Source: Heligmosomoides polygyrus polygyrus (taxonomy: Eukaryota; Nematoda; Chromadorea; Rhabditida; Heligmosomidae). Taken from it: a stretch of 64,000 bases of DNA. The position numbers and the translations under genes were made by a program. The stretch is from contig OX377202.1 in NCBI GenBank assembly GCA_947396885.1, positions 21,948,001-22,012,000 on the forward strand. The letters are read 5' to 3'. How positions within the stretch are numbered: the stretch's first letter is position 1; every line of letters starts with the position of its first letter. The notes beneath the pieces are model-generated. The model was not told where the DNA came from and made no database searches. It was given only the letters and a program-made list of their open reading frames with translations. This document shows, piece after piece, positions 21,461 through 33,400 of this stretch.

Positions 21461-24400
21461 CTGAAACAGACGAATGAACAATTCGGCGCAACGCTTCAAG
21501 AAACTGGTTCTGAAGCTTATCGACCTCTTTTTATAGAGCTTAAGTAACCATCCACTACGCGCCGGATTCGCACCCCCTCAAAAGCCGCTCTAGTGGCCGA
21601 GGTTAGTTACTTGCCACGATTTAAATGCACTAAATACCTAACACATGTAGGTATTTAGTGCATTTAAATCGTGGCAAGTAACTAACCTCGGCATTTAGTG
21701 CATCCAGTAAAGACTTCTTTACACCAAGAGTTTGCAGACGGCCCTAATTCCCCAGGTTGTAGGCCTACGACTCCAATTTACACAGTGTACATGTGAGAAC
21801 CCCGACATTCACTTCTACGGTGCATCCATAAGTAGTCGTTCGAAATAGGGTGTCTTGCTCAATAAGAAATTGTGTCGCGATCATTGGCTCAAGCTGATTT
21901 CTGTCGAATATCAACAAAATTCCAAAAAGAGAAAAATCATCTTCACCAACAACTCCTTCTCCTTCTTCAGTTGTTGATATTCGACAGAAATCAGCGTGAG
22001 CCAATAAACGCGACACAAATTCTTATTGAGCAAGACACCGTCTTCCGTACGACATATAACACCAAGTAAAAAAGTCCAACGCAGAGCAGGAGTTTCGGTA
22101 AAAATTCGGACGGAAAAGTCGGACGTCCCAATTTGATGACGTAAAAATCCACAGAACAACAAGTGAGGAAACAGGACCAACGTGTATTCTTGTAGCACAG
22201 AACATTGTCTTCCAAATGCTATGAAAAGCTGCGCAAAAAAATTATAAATCTAAGCGAGAGAAACAACTGCGCAGATGGCCACTTTTTCACTTATCACTTT
22301 AACGACCTAAAAATTGACAAAATTCAGAATGAAAAAAATGCAATACACGCTCTGATAGAGCAAATCATTCTCTTTCGAAAGCTATATAGCGCTATGCAAG
22401 AGACCGGCGGCGGAATCCTCAATAAATCGTTGAAAAAAAAAACGACGGGGACTTATGGGACAGCCTAATAGTAGAATCTGAGCTTGTTGCATGAGTCTGT
22501 GGTTCCGGGTCCATGCCAAGCTTTCACTCGCGTTATTCTGTAGACGGTTTTGTGACAAATGTCGGCAGAGACATACTGACGATGGGCACAACTTATGAAC
22601 GTTGCTGATGAAGCATTGAATGCACGGATGGCGTAAGCTGCTGAGCGCGTCAGATTCACCTACTTTGTACAAACAACGAAGTATGTGAGAAGTACAAACC
22701 TGATAGCTCTCCAGCATAGCCGATGCAGCTGACGCAACTCCAGATATCATTAGTATCAGATTTCCGAAGCGTTCTGCAAACAAAGTCACCATCAAAAAAT
22801 GCTAGCAACAAATAGGCGTTATAGAGGCCGCTTCCAGCACAAAAATGTTGCCATCTGGGGCCGGATTCGTCAACAACTTACGTAACTTTAACGGAGAACT
22901 GTAAGCTTATCAAACGATATGGTGAGCGATAATCCACGTTAGAAGCGCAGATAATGCGGCTTATCGCTCACCATATCGCTTGACAAGCTTACAATTCTCC
23001 GTTAAAATTACGTAAGTCGTTGATGAATTCGGCCCCTGTTTTCTTGCCATTAAAACAACAATTTTTTACGGAATCTTCATAAAAAGGTTAGTTAGTATTA
23101 TAAAAAGGTTCTCAAAATGAAATCCTTCAGTTGCTTACTATACTTAGATGGGGTCAGTAGCTCAAGGCGGTCGGCTTTTTTAGGACCTATGCAAAATAAC
23201 GTAAATTTGGGCCTAGTGGTCATACTGTACAGGGTGCGTAAAAAGCGTTGACGCACCAAACGTAAACGTTAGAAATAACAACACACAAACCTAATAAGTT
23301 TATATACAAAACGTCGAAGCGAACAGAATAGCATCACTTGTATTTTATAGGGGCTTCCTTGCTGCGAATGCAGGGGCGAAGACGACGAGGGAAGGCATCG
23401 ACGGTGCGCCGCAAGTAGTCCACGTCGATTTCGTTCTATGTTTTGACCTTCAGTGACTTGTAACTTTTGGTCATTCAACTTGCAAGAGTGTTACATACTC
23501 TTTGAGGACCTCCAAAGTGCTAATTCTGGCGGAGGGCTCGCAGCAAGGAAGGCGCATCCGGCCAGTATCATGGTTTGTGCATTCATCACAAGCGTTCCTC
23601 GTCTTCGTGGATACAGGAGTGAAGATAAATCGGTAGAACTATCTGTATCGATGTCCTGAAGGAGCAACTGCTTCCTTGGCTCAAATCCCACCTTCAGTGT
23701 AAGCCGTATGTCTTCCAGCAGGACTAGACTCCTGCGCAGAGTCGAGGATTGTTTAGGACTGGTGCCGCGCCCACATGAAGGCTCCCTCGTTTCGGCAGAG
23801 GAATGACCTCTGTATAGACCGGATTTGAATCCGCTGAAATACTCTATATGGGACGTTTTGGAGAATGAAGCTTGCGCTACTTCCCGCAAAAGTATGAAGT
23901 CAGTGAAGGATGGTCTGGTCCAAGCATGGAACGAAATCGACGTGGACTGTTTGCGGCGCACCGTCGATGCCTTCCCCGTCGTCTCCGCTCCTGCATTCGC
24001 AGCAGAGAAGCCCATATAAAATGCAAATGATGCTATTCTGTTCGCTAGATCATTGTTTACATTTTGTATATAAACTTGTTAAATTTTATAATGTGTTGTT
24101 ATTTCCTACGTTTACGTTTAGTGCGTCAATACTTCTTACGCACCCTGTATTTCCTCCAAACCTGGCAATTTTATCCCACCCGAAACAGGCTTATTTTCCT
24201 ACCGCGATGTAATGTGTATTTATCCGAGCGCAACGTTTTCATTTCAGAGGTTTTTGAGTAAATGCCTCGGAATTCGTGGAGGAAAACCGAGGTGGACCTC
24301 CTTTCTAGACTTGCACTCAGCTATCCTTCATCGCCAGTAAATATGCTAGATACACTCACCAGGGTAGTTCTCGTACGATATGTGCTGGTAGTATCGGAAG

Positions 24401-27400
24401 AGCGCCGAGTTCACTTGGTCTCGATAGGAGAGCACAATCTTCCGAGACTCGTCGGAAATCTCCGATGACTCTAAAGTTGGAGTTGATGATTGGCAAGAAC
24501 TTATTGAATTGAAAAGCCACATGTATCAGACCTGAATGATTCCCGAGGTTGAACAGCATGATGATCTTCAGGACCACTAACTCCTGCGGAAGTAGCTGAA
24601 GGAGCTTCAATGGTTTAGCAACCTGAATCAGAGGTACTTATCGTTAGTTTTAATCAGAGAAACTACTCGTTGAAATGTATGCAGTTTTTTAGTGCCTTTA
24701 GTACTATGTACAAGGAGAAAAGAAACAATAATAAGATTAAATGTAATGATGGCTACAAGCATCCTTTACGCCGTGTTTGTCGGTTTTCTCGATATCACGG
24801 AAGAATATGTAGTAGATGCTCTAGAGGCCACTCAGTTTGCACAAAAAATCGAAGTATGCAAACGCGGCGTCTGCTGCGCCACATTTATACGTGAACTCGA
24901 TCGGTGACGCAACCCATCTTCTGTTCTACGNNNNNNNNNNNNNNNNNNNNNNNNNNNNNNNNNNNNNNNNNNNNNNNNNNNNNNNNNNNNNNNNNNNNNN
25001 NNNNNNNNNNNNNNNNNNNNNNNNNNNNNNNNNNNNNNNNNNNNNNNNNNNNNNNNNNNNNNNNNNNNNNNNNNNNNNNNNNNNNNNNNNNNNNNNNNNN
25101 NNNNNNNNNNNNNNNNNNNNNNNNNNNNNNAAACACTATACGGATAGCAAAAATAACACAAAAACCTTAAAAACTAGAAAGAGAAAGCTGGAGCTGAAAC
25201 AAAAATAAAGTGCGTCAACGCTTTTTACGCACCCTGTACTTATCGAGCAAGCACATACTGACACGCATAAAAGTGGAGCTGTGCCTAAAAATACGAGTTC
25301 TAATCTGCACATCAGCTGCAGATAACCCGCATTTGCTACCATCTTTTAAGGCCTCCGAAAGGAACGTTATTAGAGAAGAAAATAAAACTAATGAACCGCT
25401 GGCATTAGATAAGCCATTAAAAGAATAATGTGGTCGGTCGGGTGGTTATTCATCGCATTAAAGGTAATTATCTAGGCTTTGAAAAATAAACGTCGAGCTC
25501 TCTATCGAGAACTGAAACAGATGAGGAATGAAACGTTCTTCTTCTTAAGTACAAACTCTTTTCTCGAGCAGGAATCGAATCATCATGTTTTGCTTGTGAG
25601 CTATGATGTTATCAGTGGCAGAAGTGGACAAAGCCCTCTCGCTTTAATAATTTATTTCCGTTTACCCTCACCCCAATATTCACCGATGCAGCAATGGAGG
25701 ATTGGGACCACTGAAAAAAAAAGCGCTTGTCCCAGCGCCCTAGTTCTGAGTGACCGCCTCTTGCCAAGCAGCTAGTGGAGATGGTAATCACCACAAACAT
25801 TACATGAACTGCGTTAGTGATTTTTGAGGATATGCAAGAAAGGAGGGATTGTGCCTATTCAGCTATCCGTGGCAATCTTATAGACCAAACTGAGGCGATA
25901 TATCAAGTTCGACATCGCTTGAAATTCCACCTGAGATTCCAATTTTTTCCATTAATCCTCGGACATCTCATTTGCTTCGTACGTGAAAGTAGAGAGTGTA
26001 TGTCGCGAAGACGAGCAGCATTGAGAGATGGGAACGCGCTATCCAATCAGACCGCATAGACGTTCCTTTCAAAGAGGGCGTGTACAGCCGGTACCCTTAT
26101 TGGCTGGCATATGTTCGGTCTGTGCTATGCTTGGCTATTATTGGCTGACGCGCTCCCACCTGTCAATGCTGCTCACAATCGTGACATATACCAAATAGAC
26201 AATGTATGTGCCTACTCCTTTCCTAAGACCAAAGGATTTCGGCAGGCAAAAGAAAAATGAAAATTGGTTGAGCCTTGGATGTAAGATCATTCTCCATCTG
26301 ACGATTCCTTTTCCTGTAGTTTTTTCTTCTTGAGGATGGCCTCAATTTTTGCGCGTTTTTATCATTTTTTCTCTACTTACGCTAGGTAAGTTTCTGATGA
26401 TTTCTTATGATATTATGATTATATTTATGATTTCTTCGCTAGCTAAGCTTTTTTAAGTTAGGACAAGTTTCTGATGCCCCATTCTCGCTCAACGGAACGA
26501 ACATCTCCGATTGCTCCAGCTACGTCTATCTGGGTCGCGAAGCCAATATGGCCAACGACCTAGCGCCAGAGCTGAGCAGGAGGAAACGAGCGGCTTGGGA
26601 GCTTTCAAGAGCGTCGAAGAAGTCGCGAAGAAGACGAATAACGTCCGACTCCGTGCCCACCTATTCGACTCCACTTTTGCCCTAACAAACGCCTGAGAGA
26701 CCTGGGCTATACGAAAGCAGGATGAACACGCGATCAGCGCGCACAGCGTGGAATTGAGAGGACGATGCTCGGAGTGACACGACTCACACAAGTGGGAGAA
26801 GGCCTCCGGAGTTCCGAGCTTCGCCGACGTTCGAAGATCAGGGACGCTGTCGCGTGAGCCATGCTGTCGAAAATTAGGTGGGGTGGCTACATAATGCGCT
26901 TCGCAGACACCCGCTGGACGAGAGCCGTCACCGACTGGATTCAGCGGGAGGTCAAGAGAACACCAGGCCTTCCCACCATTCCGTTGGTCGGACTTTTTCG
27001 TGAAAGCCCTGAACGACCGATATGACGCTCTTCGTGTCCCTCGAGCGAGGAGGATCCATTGGAGCACTCTGGCACGCGACAGGGACGAATGGAGACGCTG
27101 CTGGCGCCAGCTCGAGCAAGTCGATGATCAACGGGACGACAGGTGATACAGTACCGGACATGCCGCTGCGTCCAACAAGCACAAGCGGCGCAAAAGATGA
27201 GAACCGGCGCAAAAGGGCGCCGCTTCTCATCTTTTGCGCCGCTTGTGCTTGTTGGACGCAGCGGCATGTCCGGTACTGTACATGTGTTACGCTAGGTATA
27301 GACAATTGTCGTCGACAGTGGCGGTCATCGAAGCCCTTCACCGACCCCCGAGGATGGAAGGCTTGGTCAGTCAGGGCGAGACGCACGAACCAAGAATCTG

Positions 27401-30400
27401 ATTCGGGATGCAGAAGGCAGTCTATGCATCACTACCACGTGCAGATGTTCCAGGGAAAGAATTCTGAAACCAACTGAAATTGAAGTCAATTAAGGCGATG
27501 TCCTAGCCAAGTAATCCATGGCTTTACTCCTTGTTTCGCAAAAAACAACTCTTAATGGGGACTCTTAATGGAATGGAATGCTCGAAACCCATTTCTGCCT
27601 GTGCCGCACTCAACAAGCGAACACATTTCATCTGCCCTGCTAATGGTATGAACATTTGGTGTCTATTCTTTAGGCAAAAGTTGGTTTGTTTCAAGTTCAA
27701 ATGAACAAACGTAATCCAGCAAGAAAAGCATTAAAAGGCTCGTTTTGTATGTTTCCCTTTAACTTGTGCTAAAGTAATGCAAGGAATCGCAAAGAAAGTT
27801 CGCAGGATGGACCCCTTGCGATGTATAGACCAATTGGAACAGCAGAATAAGGAGCAGAAGATTCCAAGCAGAGCTCCGCGTCGGAATCAGCAGCAATAAC
27901 CGCATGTTCTCTATGCATGACGAACTAAATGACAAACGATCGGAAACTGAACGCAGCACGTCGAGGCGGCGCCAATCCACTGGGGAAGCGAGAGCTCATG
28001 GAAGACAGCCCATTCGGAGGGTGAATGGCCGTGTTTACTGCAAGCATTGGATAAATGGCCTCTGCGTGGGACGGTCAGCTATCTGGCAAGACGTCATATT
28101 ATGGATGAATTCTGAACCCAGTCCTTCATTAAAGTATTATAGCTCAATTCTTCTGCCACTAATAGGCACTTGGTGCCTTTAACAGCAAACGGCCATTGAT
28201 TGATTTTGGGTTCATTTTTGGGTTCAGGCACGATACAAGGCGATTCTCATCTACGGTGCGATGTTTTATAGGCCGTTCTACGAAGCAATGCACTCGAGGT
28301 GATTTAATGATATAAAGAGGAGATGGAAGACGTGACGCGTTTCGTTTCTGCATGTTATCTCATTTCTAGATTAGTGCTGCTGGTATCCACACAGCCTATT
28401 GTAGTACCTCAAGAGTATGAACTGACACTGCACCTTACCCTTATCGACGAGAAAAGGGCATTCCAATCTGTCGAGAACGAAGCGGTCAACAATGTCAAAC
28501 AGGGTGTTCCTATGTACTCACCAGGGAATGATCTCAGGCGTAGGTCTGAACGGAGGAAATGGATAGTACTGCGAGAATCTCCACCCTTCATGTGGTAGAA
28601 AATCATGCTTCGTTCCCGCTGACTCCTTGAGCTCAAAGAGCTATGGGCTCTAGAAGTTGGGGGTACAGGATTGCACTGTCAGCGCACACGTGCGCTCGAT
28701 GATGTATGGGACGCGGTGAAAGGCTCTACGGCAAACGAATCGGTGGCTCAGCAGGTGGCAATGCCGCTTCACAGGTGCTAGCTCTGATGTTCGATTCCCG
28801 TGCCCTGCACAAATTTTGCATTTTTCATGGCCGCTGCCTCATTTACCACTTTGCTTCCAACACATTTTCTACACATTTACTTCACTCTAACTTGTGAAAT
28901 AAGGATCAAATTCGTGATCAACACCCAAGATAACATCTATAAACGAAGTTTAGGCAAATTTTTTTTCAACCTCTCCTCGACCTCTCGAGTCGTGAAAGTA
29001 GGTACAATAGTGTCTTTATGGCAGTTTAAATCAGCTTACCAAAGGTCAGTGTTTAACATTCGCTGAAAACACAAAACATTGTATAATAGAGAAAGTGAGA
29101 AAAGTCAGTAAAGCACAGCTCACAGCAAACCCTTATTTAACAATTTAGAGTGAAATAAATGCGTAGATGTGTAGCTGAAGGTTACAACAAGTACGAGGCT
29201 AGGGCTTTCGAGGTCATAATCACCGGTTCTTTTACTGAACTTCTCCCAGGGGATGGGGGGGGGGGCTATCTGAGGCGTTGATCACGAATCTGACATCCGT
29301 TTTTTTATTACGCTGGAGTACCGTAAGTTACAGTAGGTGGGGTGACTATGCTCATGGTCACCGTTTTCGCCCAAGCTTTGTATATAGGGGCTGCTTGAGA
29401 CGTTGACCACGAATCTGCCCTTGTTTGACAACTTAGAGTGAAATAAACGTGTAGGAGGTAAATTTGTAAAGGAGGCATACAAGAACTATGCATAGCACGG
29501 GAGGCGAACATCTGCCACAGCACCTTTAAAGCAGCGTCGCACCCTGCTGAGCCACTGATCTGCTTGCCGCTGAATCTTTGGTCACGTCCCATGCCTCAGC
29601 ACGTTCACGTATGCACGTGGGCACGCGCTGACGGTGCAGTCCTGTACCCAACTTCGAGGGCGGGTAGCGACTCAGCAAAAACGAAACGTGTTCCTCTACT
29701 ACATGAAGGGCGGAGATTCTCGAAGTACTATCCATTTCCGCCGTTCAGATCTAAGCCTGAGACCCTTCCCTGATCAGTACATCTTTGACAGCGTTTACTT
29801 TTATATCTTTATTTTTACACCGTCGAGCGCTGCACAGTGGATTTACGACCAAGATCTCGCCATTCTACAACGGCCTCACCGTCAACATGAAAGAAGGGGT
29901 TTGGCAAAGGAATACCATACCCCCCAAAGCTCTTCAGTGTCAATCTCGAAAGCGTCATGCGTGAACGCGACATCTAGAATATAGTGGCACGGGAGTGAAG
30001 ATTAACTGCAGGCAGCCGCACCATTTTCGCTTCTCTGACCACATCGAGCTCATCACACCGAGCACTAGCCAGGCGCAGCGAATGCTGGCCGACTTCGATT
30101 GTATGCAGTAACGTTGGACTGCAGTTGGATCTTACGAAGACGATGTTCATGAGGAACGGAAGTGTTTCTGATGTCCCTTTTTTCTTTTTCTTTTTTCTCA
30201 TCGGAAAGAACATCTCTCTGTCGCGATGTCAACATGACCAAGGCCTAGTGCAGAGCAGCGATAAAAGCATGTGAAAGAAGACCTCCAGAGTTCCGAGCTT
30301 CATCGACGTTCGAAAAGCAGAAAAGCTGTCGCATGGGCTAAGTCGTCGAAACTTAGGTGGGTCGGCCACGTAATTCACTTCGCAGACACCCGGCGGACAC

Positions 30401-33400
30401 GGGCCGTCACCAACTGGATTCCGCGGAATGTTAAGAAAGCAGCAGGATGCCCACCAACGCACATATATTTGGTAAGCACGCAAAATGGGTCAGGATTATT
30501 ACTCTTCGAAGCTTTGAAAAGTTGCAATTGCGAACACTTGCCGGTTTTCCCAAGGGTTTAAAATGAGCATCATCATCATTTTCATTAGCGTCTGTCCCGC
30601 TTGGTGGCGGGGTCCGCTCTTCTGGTGTGGTGACGCCAATTCTCCCGATCAAATGCTTGATCAGGGTGTACACCAGCCATCTCTAAGTCCAAGCGCAACG
30701 TATCTAGCCAACGTTGCTTCGGGCGTCCTCTGGGCCGCTTTCCAGGGACCACAAGAATCAGGCCAATCTTACACACGGTGTCGTCGTTAGCGCGAAGGAC
30801 GTGGCCGTACCATCGAAGACGAGCTTCGCGTAGCTTCTCGGATATCGGGGCGACACCGAACCTCTGTCGTATGGTGTCGTTACGAACGCGGTCCAAACGC
30901 GTAACTCCAGCCGTCCACCGTAGCATCTTCGCCTCCATTACACTGAGGCGGCTTTCAACTTCCTTCGTCACGGGCCAGCACTCAGCACCGTACGTCGCTA
31001 CTGGGCGGACTACTGTTCTATAAACCTTCGATTTGAGGTGCTCAGGTATTGTCCTGTCGCAAAGCACCCCAGTCAGCGAGCGCCATTTGGACCACGCTGC
31101 ACTCACACGCGCATTCACCTCCATCTTTAAGCTGCCATCGGACGTGACTGTTGACCCAAGATACTTGAAAGATGTCACTCGTGAGAGCTCAGTACCATCG
31201 ATCTTAATAGATCCGTGCTCATTCACATCCGTCGTCAAGTATTCCGTCTTTTTGACGTTTAGCTTGAGACCGAACAATGCCAAACGATCACACCACGCCT
31301 GTGCCTGTCGCTCGAGTTCGGTTTTGTTTTCACATGCAAGCATGACGTCGTCAGCATACAGCAGCGTCCAAGGTGCCGCCATTTGGAGATCTCGTGAGAT
31401 TGCATCCATCACGACCACGAAGAGCAGTGGGGATAGCGCAGATTCCTGATGCACCCCTACAGAGATGGGAAACTCCATCGAGGTGCCCGCTGGCGCTCGC
31501 ACTCGACTCCTTGGGCAAGAGTATAAAATGCGCACCCACTCAATAAGCTCTTCAGGGATACCATGTTGTCGCAACGCGTACCATATAACATCTCGCGGAA
31601 CGCGGTCGAAGGCCTTCTCCAAGTCCAGGAAGGCAAAATGCACCGGTTTCTGTTTCTCGCGGTGCTTCTCTAGCAGAAGACGAACGGCGTGAATGGCATC
31701 AACGGTGCCACAGCCAGATACGAAACCACACTGATTCGTGGAGAGCTGTACGATATCCCGGATACGTCCGTCGACAATTCGCTCAAAGATTTTCATGGTG
31801 TGCGAAAGAAGACGAATTGGACGGTAACTGGCGCAGTCTGCAGGACTGCCCTTCTTCTTCCAAATCGGGATGTTCGTGCTTTGCTGCCAACCCTCAGGCA
31901 CCAGCCCTTCGACTTCCACAGGTCAGCTGGCAGGTCATCGGGACCAGTGGCTTTGCCTGACTTCATCTTCCTCAGGGCTGCTTCAGTTTCGCTCACTGTG
32001 ATCTTCTGAACGGGACCGTATACAGGTGATGCAAAAGGAACAGCAGGATGTTCAAATTCTACATTCGAGATTTCCTCGAAGTAGTCGTGCCATCGCTTCA
32101 CAGCCCTCTTACGATCCATCAGAAGATGACCGCTCTCGTCGTTAATGCCAAAGAACTTCTCAATGTCTTCTGCTTGGCGACAGCGAGCTTTGGCGAGTCG
32201 GCAAATATAACGCTCACCATCGCGCGTTTCCAATTTTTTGCTGACATCAGCGTAGTATGCGGCTTTAGCAGCGGCCACTGCCTTCTTTGCCGCTTTCTTT
32301 GCTTCTCGATAGTTCCGCCAATTATGGACTGTTTTATCACCGATAAACACGTGATAGAGCCGTTTCTTTTCTCGGACTTTCTCTCTGACATCATCAGTCC
32401 ACAGCCATGCCTGCTTGTCGACCCAGCGTCGTCCAGGCTTCGTTGTGCCGAGTTCAAGGCGTGCAGCCCGAATTATCGCATCGGTAGCGTCCTTCCAGGT
32501 TTCGTCGACAGTTGTCACTGTCGGCAACCGAATGCGAGAAATAACTGCCGCTTCCTTCTCTTTCAGTCGCCACCATTTGATTCTAGCCGACCCACATCGC
32601 TCGACATGTTTACACCTCGAAGGTGTGATCTTCAGCGAGCAGATCAGTGGACGGTGTTGCGTGGCAACCGTCTCATACGGCACGGTCTTCGCGTCTGTGA
32701 CAAGGCCTTGGTCGCGACGCCTAACAAGGACATAGTCAATCTGCGTTTTAGCATTCCCGCTATAAAACGAGATGAGGTGGGAGTCACGCTTTCTAAATTT
32801 GGTGTTCACGATGGTGAGGTCATGTGAGTCTGCATACTCAAGTATACGCTCACCATCGGCGTTGCGCGACCCATATCCAAAACCACCATGACAGTTGTAG
32901 CCGTCTTTCGTTGCTCCGACGTGACCATTAAGGTCACCTGCCACAACAACCATATCTTGTGACGGTACTTCCGCTGTCTTCTCATCAAGCAGGGACCAGA
33001 ACTCGTCCTTGGTTTGCTCGGAACAGCCTGTCTGCGGAGCATACGCAGAAAAGAAATGGCATCGTCGCTCTTCTACGGCGACAACAATCTTCATCAAGCG
33101 GTCATCGAAACGTTCTACGCTTGCAATCGCATCACGGAAACGCTCGGAGACGATCACACCGACACCACTGGTGGTCCTGGGACTTCCACATAGAACGGCC
33201 TTGAAGCCACGTCCTATGTCCCTTGACTTGCTGCAGGACCACCTCGTCTCCTGCACCGCACAGAAATCTATCTTTCTTCGCTCCAGTGCTTCTACCAACT
33301 CGCACGTGCGGCCCGTCAACGTACCCACATTCAACGTTGCTACGCGGGTCTTGCCTACGTTACGGGACTTTCGGACTAGCTCAGTTGCCCCCCCCCCCCC

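Noticed and set aside
24692..24907. Plus-strand frame resembling the end of a BTB domain ([16 protein letters not shown])
   Set aside because: The minus strand here gives a phase-consistent receptor exon (24770-24820) that joins the next exon smoothly. The BTB likeness is short and has no supporting exon.
32048..32827. 259-codon plus-strand frame
   Set aside because: Antisense of the RTE copy C endonuclease and linker.
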